A DNA stretch of 64,000 nt from Bugulina stolonifera (Eukaryota > Bryozoa > Gymnolaemata > Cheilostomatida > Bugulidae), in assembly GCA_935421135.1 (NCBI GenBank), contig OW285191.1:8751504-8815503 (forward strand). Reading direction: 5' to 3'. The notes under the pieces are model-generated. The model was not told where the DNA came from, searched no databases, and saw only the letters and a list, made by a program, of their open reading frames with translations. A program made the position numbers and the translations under genes. Of this stretch, positions 51,628 through 63,151 are shown in pieces (the stretch's first letter is position 1; each line of letters opens with the position of its first letter).

Positions 51628-53655
51628 TTTCTGAAAAAAATTTTAAACAACATAATACAGTATGAAAACACGGTGAGCTATCGACCCTATATCCCATTCC
51701 TTTGAGACAGAATAGAAAATACAATTAATATTATGATTTAGACCAAAAGCTTTCCAGTCCTTCGTATCATGTCATGTATGTTATATAACAATTTTTAGTT
51801 TCCTTATTAAAATTATAACAACTATCACTCAGCTAAAACATTGAGAAAAAACTTAATAAACAAGAAAGCTCAACTAGAAACCAAACCCAGGAAATAACAT
51901 GGGTCATGGTTAACAACAAGAAAAGATCAAGATTAGTGGCTGATAAACTTTAAGTTACTGATTTATAATATTTTGAAACATGTAATCAGCAAAATGGAAT
52001 GTTAATTAAATTCCCCGGTGAGTATTGCAGGATAGACGTTACGCTACAACTGTACTACCATTTTCTTTTTTAGTAAACAGTTGTATAATAGTCCAGCAAT
52101 GATTCATTGATTTATTCAACTCATCTACAAGTGCATGTGGGAATCGAGTCAAGCGGATTCAATTGAATGATTGAGGATGGACTCACTAGTATTCTAGTGG
52201 TTCTAGTTTTACCCCTTTTGTTTTCTTGCTTGATTGAGTGAATGTTCTATAAAGTTTCCTATTCAAAGAAATATCAAATTTAAAGATCAAACTTGAAAGT
52301 TATAAACTACGTGGTTATGTCTTATGTGTAGTGGTAATGATCAACTAAACAGTGAAATTGATTAAATTAAAAACTACTTAAATCAAACTAGTAAACAGTT
52401 CATTTAATTTTTTATGGGCAACTAATCAAACATAGCATAAGGTTATGTCATAAGATGATCAAGTTAGCCGAGTGTTTGTAACCTGTTAATCGTAAAAGTA
52501 TTTAAAAAATATGAACAAATAAAATGCTAGATGCATGAACTGAAACCCAGAGTCGCCATAGAAAAGCATGATAGTCACAGTAAAAGGCTTCTCTGTTTCC
52601 AGTGAAGTGAGAGTGATTGACTGAGTCGTGAGTGGGGTTTGGGGTTTTTATTTTGAAAATAAAAATTATTAATTAATATGCACATGTAGAACTATAATCT
52701 CTATTGTAGATCTAGAAATACAAACTTTTCTGCCAAAAATTGCCAAAATAAAAATGTTTCTTGAGAGTTATTTAGTTATCGATATTAAATATACAATATT
52801 CCACCAACTGACCATAAAATGGTTCAGATTAAGAGCGAGGAACTTCAGTAACGGCCATCTTTATTCGCTATGGAGATTAGTCACATGATAATCACGTGAT
52901 AGTATTGTGCAAATCTTGTCACTACAGGCATAGTTAAGTTGGTGATTGTAGCCGATTGAACTGTGGGCACTCCAGCGATACTATTCGAATACAATTTACC
53001 ATTTACAGGGGAAGCAACTGGGAGAGAATAACTTCAAACTAAGAATATTATTATCGGTATATTGTACATTTTTTTGTATATGGGTGCCCTCTATCAAGTG
53101 GCTGACTTTCAGAAATGTTTTCCAGTTTTCATCATTTGAGTATTTAGTCTTCTCTCACCAACTTTACTTTGAACTGGAACAGATTAACTTTTGTAGTTGG
53201 CAGATTTAACTAGGAGTCTCTCAGTTGAACTTCCCTTGGGAACTGACTCTAGAGCACCTAGGCTTAGGTTGGACTCATGCAGATACGTAAACACAGCAGT
53301 CAGCATACTCGGACCTATGGGTTATTTAATTGCTAGTCGTACTCGCACCTTCTATTCAGTATAGGCAATTAGCAGGGTTGATAGACCACTCTTGACCTCC
53401 GTCTACGTACACAGGACAGTGCGCGAGAAGCATTACAGTATGATTTACACACAGATAATGCTCATAGATTAATTATACTTAGCCTACATGTAAGATGTAT
53501 GCAATGTTGTGAAATTTTTCGGATCACTACAATATTATAGTGAATACACCCAGACCCCAGTGTATAATTGTTAGTTTAAACAGATACTTTGAATGATCAT
53601 TTTACTCAAAGAGAACACAACTCTAGCCAATAGTACAACTCATACATATCTACAT
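51628..53655. other. Intergenic region between divergently transcribed genes; possible 5' end of the TMEM232-like gene
   Basis: No protein-coding exon was found. Around 52846-52900 the minus strand carries AAGATGGCCG (YY1-like, frequent at animal promoters and first exons) close to a palindromic TCACGTGA E-box. This is the most promoter-like patch upstream of the non-coding 5' exon that the gene must have. It is a guess from motifs. Confidence 0.3.
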
Positions 53656-53976
53656 GTATGGTACAAGTGATGAAAGGTTTCACCTAGACCGACACCACTT
53701 TTTCCATTTAGCCAAGTACACTAATTATTATAAGTACACTAATTATTGTACAACACTAAAATGTACCCTAGCATTAATTGGATACTTTTTTATTTATGTT
53801 TTGTCATCAACAAGTTAAACAAAGTAGAAAATATTAGCATAATTGTAGCTGTGCCACTAACTGCTTATACATTGCTAACTGTCATGCTACAAATACAATG
53901 GTTGCCATGGCTACTTGGTTGTTTTATCTTGACAGTTCAGGCTGGTTCAAATAATAGATATAAAATAAATCATCTG

Positions 53977-54297
53977 CATACTTGCCAAGCGTCCAGACTT
54001 TCTCAGGACACTCTTTGGGTTTTGTGGCTGCCCCTGCTAATATCCCAGCCATCCTGATTTTTTATCTATGGCAAAAATGCTACCAAACATAAGATACAAC
54101 ATAAAATAGGTCACCTACTTTGAAGAAAATATTTTAAAACTCACTAATTAGGACTAAAATGTGTAATTTGACACTTTTTGTGGAAAAGTTTTGCTCAAAT
54201 ATTCCACACCCAAAATATATCCAGGGATTCTGGTACTTGTCCAGAAATTTTAAGTATACTACACCAGATTTTTTGCTCTTGCTCCTTGGCAAGTATG
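53977..54297. mobile_element. 321-bp hAT-like MITE, copy 1
   Basis: Inverted ends CATACTTGCCAAG and CTTGGCAAGTATG. The flanks ATCATCTG and GTCATCTG are an 8-bp target duplication with one change. Unit 2 has the uninterrupted site near 61471 (AAGTCATTTGG). It has the same length and internal sequence type as the copy at 56848, with no ORF. Confidence 0.85.
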
Positions 54298-54848
54298 GTC
54301 ATCTGGAATCTACAAGATAAATCAAGAATTTGTGCTCCCACATTCTATATGACTTTGCATATTGTTTACATCATAGTGAATGAGTGTATCACTATACATG
54401 CACATGCATTAGTTTAACTGGTCTATTTGCCTTCATGCTCTTGGGCTGTCAGTTGTGAAATGGATGCTTACTTAGATTGAAACAGTAAAGGCTTATAGTA
54501 AGATACTCTCACGACCAGCTGTTAGAATACACGTCTATATTTTATAGCTTCATAAAAAGTACAGTAAGTACCTGTGTAGTTATTCAGTAACTGCTACACT
54601 CAGTGATTTATTTGGCAATCGAACCTCATTGAAGAAGGGAAACTAAAGCGTGAGCAGCTAGAAATTAGTAAGTTACTTTATAATTGATATATGAATTATG
54701 TGTTGGGTTGTAGTCTTCCTTCAGAATTTCAGCATGTTTTATTTTCTTGATGAACTGGACTACATCTGCAGCAATGGCATTGTTGTTCTTGTGTCTATTT
54801 GGATAGTCTACACTGTGTGTTACAGAGAGTTTCGTACTAAACAGAGCA

Positions 54849-57800
54849 ATGGAGACTGTGTTCCCAAATCCACATAGAATCGGTGTGATTGGTGCTGGTA
54901 TATCAGGTATGAACTGTGCTTACCGACTTCAAACAGAGCTGCCGAATGTTAAGGTAAATATAATGATGTATCAAGTCAGCCATATTCATCTGACCCAAAT
55001 AATGTACATTAGTGTAACTCCTCTCCATTAGTTGCCTAGTCATTCAAGTGAAGCATGGGTTGACAACTACACACAAACACCACATGTTTTAGTGCAAATA
55101 CCAATAATATTATTTTATTAATCATGGAACTAACAAAGATCTACATTGTAGGTGTATCTATACAAGATATGCATACAATATCAGTTTAGTGTTCATAGAG
55201 GTTTTCTTCATAATCTACTACCACTGCTTTTATAAATGTAGTTTGGTTTCCAAAATCTTTGAAAATTTCCCATACCTAAGTGAGATTAGTAAATTATAAT
55301 ATACAATAATTCGTTTAGTGTCTATATTCCATAATATTACATGTACATCACATAAGTTGGTACAATTTTACTCATATAGTACTGCTGAAATGGGTCTATA
55401 AACTTGGAATAAAATTCACAGGTCACAGTTGTTTCTGAGGAATTCACACCAAATCTCACATCAGATGGATCTGGAGGATTCTGGAAGCCGTATGATAGTT
55501 TTGGAACGGATCCAACCAGAATTAAGTAAGAGACACTAGAATAGATTATTTAACATTACTGATTAGCTCTACCAGAGAGAGGTAGGGCTGTATTTAGTGT
55601 TAGTTTGTACTGCTATAATTTTGCAGCTAGAGCCAATAACCCTGGTAAGAATTTGCTGTTAAAAGATCTGAATGCAGATGACATGCACATGATGGCCACA
55701 AATGCGGTTAGTCACTGCATAGTTTGTTCACCTGCTGAATATTATGTTACCAGGGAATGGAGTGATGCTACATATTTGTATTTAAAGAAGTTAGCTCTGT
55801 CATCAGAAGCCTACCAAGCAGGAGTTTGCTGTCTGTCAGCCATCGTACTCAACGCTGCTTTCACAGAGGTAAGTTTTACCAAATATTATTATACAATAAC
55901 ACTGTACCAATGCAATTAATATTGCAAAAGACATGAAATCTTTTGTGGATATCTTGAATGATGACGTGTTTCCCTGACGAGTCTTAAATCTTACATCAAA
56001 ATAGTTGTGCTGCCAATCTTATATTTTATTTATCGATTGCCTGTACTGTGGTGAACAACCACAAAGATGTCCATTGCAGGACGAGATACTCACATAAATT
56101 AGTTATATATTTCCGCAATGATTGTTCATCTATCTATATATTGTAATGTATTTGCGTGTTGTATATGGTCGAGGGACAACCTACTTGCACAAGTGAAGAG
56201 CCTATGAGTAGTGCTAGGCCTTCACATTACATGAAAGATCGATAGGTACTTGTGATTATAGTGTTAACCAAGACGACCCATGTGGTCCCGAGTTGATGCT
56301 TATGTGCTATACTTGAGAAAGAGTATGTTCAGTCCTAGTAGGTTGTTCGGGCATCAAGGTCGAAGACGTTATCAGCTGGAACAGACCCTAGCTACGAGAG
56401 AAGACTCTGTATAAATAGTATAGATGGGTCTTTCTTGAGATCCAAGCATCGACTGAGACAACAGCAGTATAAAACATTCGCTTTATATAGTTTTTAACCT
56501 CCGGAAAAAGGTTCCGGCAAAAGGCCAACGTAGCATCGTCCGGAAATTGCACAACAAGATGGTGGCTGGAAGCCCGAGGCCTGACCTAATATGGGTCGGT
56601 CACAAAAAATATGCTTAAAAACATTCAAAACATGTGCAGAATTAATTACGTCAAATTCTGAGACGTAGTTGAGAGTAGTCTGATTTTACCTATAAATAAA
56701 GCAGAATATTGTTCTTTGCCTAATCAACATATTTTATTAAAGCATGCAATCAGCACTGGAACTACTGCACTTATTCTGAATAGCTAGGAACAATGACAAC
56801 AAGGAAGAGTAGGCCGTTGAGGCCTGAGTGTACAATCACAGGCTAGGCATACTTGCCAAGTGTCCAGATTTTGTCAGGACACCCCCTGGTTTTTGTGACC
56901 GTCCCTACCAATTTTTCAGCTGTCCTGATTTTTAATGTATGGTGAAAATGTTACCAAACCTCATAAAACACAAGATACAACCTAAAAGAAGCCATTTACA
57001 TATCTTACAAGCCACTAAGCAACACTAAAATTGATAATTTTATACTTTTCAGTGATAAGTTTCCTTCAAATAATGTACACCTAAACTATGTCCAGGGATC
57101 CTGGTCCTTGTCCAGGGATTTTCAGCCAAAAATTCCAGATTTTTTGCTTTTGCTCCTTGGCAAGTATGAGGCTAGGTAGCCATCTATTAGATTGCGGAGG
57201 CCGTTGGGTGGTTGGGGTAGACAGGGTCGTCGCTCATATCAACTACAGTATGCATTCCACTGGTGATCAGTAGTTAATCACCTTTGACCTTTCGACATGA
57301 TATAAAAAGGCAGCCCAGATTCAGACATCAGAATGAAATTCTCATACTTCAATTACTTTTCACTATCATAATTTGGAATACTCACAATAAACTAAGAATT
57401 CTTATGTGATATCTAAAATTATTTTATGCAGCCTACATCTGGTAGGAGTTGTAGTTATTGCTTGTCAAGTTTGAACCTTGAACAAAATCCTTTGGCGCTA
57501 CCAACGGCTGATTCTGATAGTTGAGTCCACCACACATGACACCTGTGACTGATGATATGCACCATACGTTGTTTAATGTCCACAGATTCCTCATCTCCTC
57601 CAAATTGCAGAAAATCAAAAGAGATTGACAAGACAAGAAGCTGAAATGAAACATCCAAAAGCTGTTGACGGCTATAGCTTTTCAACTTTTACATGTGAAC
57701 CTAAGATTTATCTCCCTTGGATAACAAAAAAGTATAAGTATTACCACCACAATTATTATTATTATGTTATTTCCGGCAAAAAATTTACATGTATTTGTGT

Positions 57801-60800
57801 CACTCTGTGCTCTGTTGTGTTGCCTTGTTGTGTTTTAAGATTCAATTATATCTGCGTGTTTAACCAATTTTGAAAGTGTTTATTCCAGCAAAAACAAAAT
57901 GAATTTGATTATATAAACGCTGTGTGTGCATGCACTCATACGTGTGTATATCTGTATATGGTTATATTATCTTGCTTGCAGGTTTGTTAATGCCGGTGGA
58001 ACTATTAAACAGAGGAAAGTAACAGATTTGTCTGAAGTGAGTTGAGTCGTTGGTTGGGCAAGTAAATATGTGGAAATCTCGATCTAATGCTTATAGTTCA
58101 CCACCATAGAGAAGATAACTCTATGTTCACCACATCCAATATGTAGTCATGTACAGATCTACACTGATTAAACTACACGATGTACATTTGGATCATCAGT
58201 TTCAGTTGATACTTTATAATAGTATGAAATAGAGCACAATCAGCGGACGATTGGACAAATCGGGGCTCAGAGCAAACATAAAAACTTAAACAACCAGAAG
58301 GTATTAATAAATAACCAACCAAATATTATGTAAAATCAAATATTATGTAAAAGTAGGTAGGCCTATTGCATAGATCATCTGCAATTTTAGTTTTGTGAAG
58401 AATACGATTTAGTCATCAACTGTACAGGACTGAAGGCTGATGATTTGGCTGGTGACACTCAGATGGTACCAGTTAAAGGTCAGGTCATCAAGGTGAGCCT
58501 ATCGCAGCTGTCGTTCTATCCAACATGTCTAACATCAAAAATACATAATATCACTGCGGCTTTCTCCAATAGTGTTTAGCGTGATATTTAATTTTATACA
58601 GGGCAATGTCTTTCCCATAATGCATCACAGTATAGATGCTTCTGTTTGGGTACCATTTTATTCAACAGATAGACCTTCTTCAGAAACAAACCTCCGTAGT
58701 TGTTGGTGAGATACTTGCAGATAACTTTGATTACTACAGTCAACTGTGTCACCAGAACCATCTTGTTTTCTATAATAATATGATTCTATCCTCTCTGCTG
58801 CAGGTAAAAGGTGTGAATATCTTAAAGGCCAGCGTGATGATAGTACCAGGAATATCAGAGTGCTATACCCTTCCAGGGTAAGTAGTTGCTATGCAAGCAC
58901 TCATAAGCAATTGAGTTGTCCTCTCCCAATTACAGTGTTGGGAGAGGACAACTTCATTACCTATTCAATAGCTTATGAGTACTCATGGGTTGTCATGATG
59001 CTGACTAGAAATATGTTATTGTAAAAGCTTACCGTGTAGTAAATAGTGAGTTACAGCTAAGTCTGATCAGTTTGTCAAATCTGTATCAGCAGTATAGGGC
59101 TTGGGTTCTGTAACACAATACTGTTGAACACTACAGTATGTAGATATACTATTTAACAGGGCTCTCAACTTGATAAAGTGAAAAATCCTAATAAAATGTT
59201 GAATTGAGGAAAAATATGCCACTGCGGGGCCCCGCCACGGCACCGCCGGCCTGTGAAGCGGACTGCCTGGGAGGGGCGGCGGAGCGCCCTCCCGCGTTTG
59301 AAAATTTCTTAACCGTGCCATCTAAAATGGCACCAGTTCATGCAATTCTAGTCATATTTTACTTAAAATGTGCTGTGCTTGGTAGAGGTTGTAACATGCA
59401 ACTTGTATGTATTTGGTAGAACAAACAAAGATGCAAATAGGGCATACAGTATATACATGTACAGAGTAGATGTAGGTGGTGGAGATAGTGGAAAATATTG
59501 TGTATATATACAATAACAGATAACTATATGACACCATAATACAGATTTAAACAAAATACAGATATAGCCTATATCTGTATGGCTCCAAGTGGAAGTGGAA
59601 CAAATGAGGTGGGTACACAGTGCATGTAAAATGTTTGAGATGTTTTGACTTGTCTCCCTTGTTTTCTTGTCAATATCTAAAATGTTATATATTTGTGGGT
59701 AAACAGTAGTACTTGGGACTTTCTAACACAAAAATATTTGCAACATATACAATCACATATATCTTATGTGTTATTTTGTAAAACCTGTTAATATCAGATT
59801 GGAAAATACTTTAGACATCCATTTGATTCAAATATTAAATTGACTAGGTTAGCGACCTCTCAACCCTATTAATTCCATTGGACAGACTTGGTTTATGTAT
59901 GGCTTTGGTGCTTGTTAGCCTACTAGCAAAGGGAGTACTCTCTTTGCTACTAGTAGCAAATCCTAACACAGTAGCAAAATCCGAACAGTAAGTGGAAAAT
60001 AAGGAAATCCGTCCGAATGCCCAAAAGGGAAGGACAAATCCGAACAATTTGGATTTAATCCGAGTAGTTGAGAGCCCTGTATTTAATATATCAATATAGT
60101 AAATTTCACATTCCTTGAAATTTGTAGAAGAGATGTTACAACTTTGGGAGGTACATTTGATGAAGGTGTATACAATACTGATATTGATTACAAAGAGAAG
60201 AAACGTATTATGGACGGTTGTTGTATGATGGAACCTAGTCTAAAGGTAAGCTATACTGTGCAGGACTGTCAGTGTATGCGCACCAAGTACTATGAAACAT
60301 GACATGATTTACATGCACAAGTAATGTATGGCATAATAAACTAGTACAATACATTAATAAAGTAAATTGCAAATCTTTGTTGAGCCTCAACTGTTCTATC
60401 ACTATATACCAGCAGTGAATGTTCCATGCCCTGAGCTAAACGCATGATAACACCCTAGTGGCCTACTTGCTTGTACAAATGTGCCCACCACCTATTGTAT
60501 GTAAACTTGTAGAATTGTACAGTAGAAGCGGACTGGTGTGGTCTGCGACCTTCAAGAAAGGGCGGAGTACGACTTGAGGTAGACTCAACTTATCATCCAA
60601 CAGTTAAGGTACATAGTGATACTTGGTTGGCTGTTTATTGATGTCTTCTGTTTGCTCTAGGCTCCGATTGGTTCTCTGGTTGTGCCCTCAATTCTTCTTA
60701 TCAAATAATTGAGTTACTTATATCTACAATACTTTATTACCTTTCTTCAAGTGTTGGCCTGTAGACTTAGCCGCAAATACTGTATATTGTAACGATGTCC

Positions 60801-60950
60801 TTCATGGGATGTTTACTCTACCTGTAGGTGATACACAACTATGGGCACGGTGGTATCGGCGTTACCCTATGCTGGGGATGTGCCGGTGACGTGGTGAGAA
60901 AAGCTAGTGACTGTCTCAACGTCCCAATAAAAGTAAAATCGAAACTATAA
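54849..60950 (+). CDS. D-amino-acid / D-aspartate oxidase, peroxisomal (10 exons)
   Basis: FAD-dependent oxidase that converts D-amino acids to 2-oxo acids, NH3 and H2O2. Exons: 54849-54953, 55422-55525, 55754-55868, 57586-57731, 57982-58036, 58391-58492, 58804-58877, 60128-60245, 60513-60608, 60828-60950; all phases agree, 345 aa, close to the roughly 340-350 aa of animal enzymes. Visible motifs: FAD Rossmann GAGISG (residues 15-20), GGFWKPYDSF, LTRQEAEM, VINCTG (about 183-188), VTTLGG, GLRPSR with R285 at the substrate-carboxylate Arg, and HNYGHGGIG (308-316). The C-terminal tripeptide SKL is a canonical PTS1 peroxisome signal. Y230 matches the human DAO active-site Tyr228, while the Tyr224 position is Ile, so D-Ala-type versus D-Asp-type preference cannot be told. 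A tandem copy follows. Confidence 0.92.
56848..57168. mobile_element. 321-bp hAT-like MITE, copy 2
   Basis: Ends CATACTTGCCAAG and CTTGGCAAGTATG with perfect 8-bp target duplications AGGCTAGG (56840-56847 and 57169-57176). It lies in intron 3 of the first oxidase gene. It is non-coding and probably mobilised by a hAT transposase elsewhere. Confidence 0.92.
58898..58983. repeat. Fold-back element in an oxidase intron
   Basis: Left arm ACTCATAAGCAATTGAGTTG then TCCTCTCCCAA; right arm TTGGGAGAGGACAACT then TTCAATAGCTTATGAGT. It belongs to the family seen at 288-392. It lies just after the donor of exon 7 (58877), so a strong hairpin forms about 20 nt into the intron. Confidence 0.8.
59157..60079. 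mobile_element. hAT-like element with a GC-rich core (923 bp)
   Basis: Inverted ends CAGGGCTCTCAACT and AGTTGAGAGCCCTG, flanked by 7-bp direct repeats TATTTAA (59150-59156 and 60080-60086; one end base differs if the true duplication is 8 bp). It has a strikingly GC-rich patch at 59217-59305 in otherwise AT-rich DNA and no transposase frame. It ends about 48 bp before the acceptor of oxidase exon 8. Confidence 0.82.
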
Positions 60951-61122
60951 CATGGCATCATTATATTTGTTTGCTTTTTTGTGAAGATAAGGTAAGATAA
61001 ATTCAACTTGTAAGTTGAAGCTGGCTGCCATGGTTCCATACTTTTGTGTGGACTACTGCATCACTGATATAATACTCTGTTTTCTCTGATGATGACACTT
61101 GGAAAATTGTTGAAAGTCCAGA

Positions 61123-61128
61123 AATAAA
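61123..61128 (+). terminator. Candidate polyadenylation signal of the first oxidase gene
   Basis: AATAAA about 170 bp after the stop codon and before the duplicated flank of unit 2 begins. Motif only. Confidence 0.4.
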
Positions 61129-61189
61129 TTCAAAAATCTAAAAATGCTTCTTCTTTTATTATTCATCAAGTCTATGGTACAATAGTGAA

Positions 61190-62048
61190 ATGATTCACCT
61201 AGGCCAGCACTACATGTATCTCACCATGCAAGTGTACATGAGCTTTGCTAATTTATGTACAGCACCACAATGTAGGCTACCATTAATCAAATATTTCTTT
61301 ATTTATGTCATCTAAGATAGAAAGTATCAGTATACAGCTATGCCACTTGCTTCTCATGTTACAAATACAAATACAATGGTTGCTATGGTTACAAATACAA
61401 TGGTTGCTATGACTACTTGGTTGTTTTATCTTAACAGTTCAGGTTGTTTTAATTAATAGATATGAAATAAGTCATTTGGTATTTATTACTACTTAGACTT
61501 GCAAGATAAATTTAGAATTTGTGTTCCCACTGTGTAACATAATAGACTTTACTCGTACATGTTGTTTGTTTACATCAGTGTGAATGGGTTAGCACTGCTA
61601 TCTTAGCAGGGTACATGCACATGCACTAGTTCAACTAGATAGTTCGCCTTCATGCACTTGGGCTGTCACTTGTGAAATGGATGTTCACATAGATTGAAAC
61701 AATAGAGGCTTATAGTAAGATACTCTCACGACCAGGTGTTAGAATACACGTCTATATTTTATAGCTTTATGAAAAGTACGGTTAGTACTGGGTTAGCTGT
61801 TGAGTGAATGCTGCATCCAACGATTTTATTTGGCAATCAAACTAAAGCGTGAGCAGCTAGAAATTAGTAAGTTACTTTATAATCGATATATGAATTATTT
61901 GTTGGGTTGTAGTCTTCCTTCAGAATTTCAGCATGTTTGATTTTCTTGATGAACTGGACCTACATCTGCAGCAATGGCATTGTTGTTCTTGTGTCTATTT
62001 GGATAGTCTACACTGTATGTTACAGAGAGTTTCGTACTAAACAGAGCA
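61190..62048. repeat. Tandem duplication unit 2, upstream flank
   Basis: Aligns with 53660-54848 apart from the missing MITE and small indels. A short local duplication (ACAAATACAATGGTTGCTAT twice) lies at 61360-61410. It presumably carries the promoter of the second oxidase gene. Confidence 0.8.
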
Positions 62049-63151
62049 ATGGAGACTGTGTTCCCAGGTACACATAGAATTGGTGTGATTGGTGCTGGTA
62101 TATCAGGTATGAGCTGTGCTTACCGACTTCAAACAGAGCTGCCGAATGTTGAGGTAAATATAATAGTGTACCGAGCCAGCCATATTCATCTGACCCAGAT
62201 AATGTACATGTATATTAGCATAGATCCTCTCCATTAGCTGCCTAGTCATTCAAGTGAAGCATGGGTTGACAACTACACACAAACACCACATGTTTTAGTG
62301 CAAATACCAATAATAATATTTTATTAATCATGGAACTAACAAAGATGTAGGTGTATCTATACAAGATATGCATACAATATCAGTTTAGTGTTCATAGAGG
62401 TTTTTTTCACGATTTATTATAATATAATATTTTATTGCAAGAAATTTATGTTTATAATTTGGTTTCCACCAAGGAGTCTCTTACTCCTTGGTTTCTACAA
62501 ATTGCGAAAATTTCCCATATCAAAATGCGATTAATAAGTTATAATATACAATAATCCATTTAGCCTCTGTGTTTCAAAATTGGATTCTGTCAAATTGGAA
62601 CTTAAATTTACATGTACATCGCCTCAGCTAGATATATTATATTTAGTTGGTACAATTTTACTCATATGGTATTGTTGAAATGGGTCTATAAACTTGGAAT
62701 AAAATTCCCAGGTCACAGTTGTTTCTGAGGAATTTACACCAAATCTCACATCAGATGGATCTGGGGGATTCTGGCAACCGTATGATAGCTTTGGAACGAA
62801 TCCAACCAGAATTAAGTAAGAGACACAGGAATATATTGTTCAATAACTCCGACTAGCTCTATGGGAGAAATAGGGCTGGATTTTGTGTTGGTTTGCACTG
62901 CTGTAGTCTTGCAGCCAGAGCCAATAACCTTGCTAAGAATTTGTTGGTGAAACTCTGAATACAAATCACGTGCACATGATGACCAAAAATTTTACGTGTA
63001 GTTAGAAACTGTACAGTTTATTGAAAATGTTCCCAGGGAATGGAGTGATGCCACATATTTGTATTTAAAGAAGTTAGCTTTGTCGTCAGAAGCATACCAA
63101 GCAGGAGTTTGCTGTCTGTCAGCCATTTTACTCAGCACTGCTTTCACAGAG
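62049..63151 (+). CDS. Second D-amino-acid / D-aspartate oxidase gene, N-terminal part (runs off the window)
   Basis: Exons 1-3 are seen: 62049-62153, 62712-62815 and 63037-63151, identical in length and phase to the first gene (105, 104 and 115 nt). The start METVFPGTHR is followed by GAGISG, then GGFWQPYDSFGT and EWSDATYLYLKKLAL. Reading frames are open, so nothing marks it as a pseudogene in the visible part. Expected exons 4-10 would lie beyond position 64000. The Q in FWQPY matches the usual animal sequence better than the K in the first gene. Confidence 0.88.

Larger units (their letters stand above)
53660..60950. repeat. Tandem duplication unit 1 (oxidase gene and flank)
   Basis: The upstream flank 53660-54848 matches 61190-62048. 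Exons and introns from 54849 onward match 62049 onward, including intron blocks such as 56170-56640 with 63430-63890. The copies are offset by 7200 bp at the start codon. Unit 1 carries at least one mobile-element insertion (53977-54297) absent from unit 2. Confidence 0.88.

Noticed and set aside
53895..53912. RFX X-box (GTTGCCATGGCTAC) that might drive the ciliary TMEM232-like gene
   Set aside because: One core mismatch, about 2.3 kb upstream, beyond the likely promoter patch, and part of the oxidase duplication unit, where the second copy diverges.
55605..55753. Coding extension upstream of oxidase exon 3
   Set aside because: The open frame before 55754 does not match the oxidase family and precedes a good acceptor; the phase from exon 2 fits only at 55754.
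59564..59609. Extra oxidase exon (reading ICMAPSGSGTNE) between exons 7 and 8
   Set aside because: Its phase fits neither neighbour, it lies inside the 59157-60079 transposon, and exon 7 joins exon 8 directly in phase to give YTLPGRDVTTLGG.
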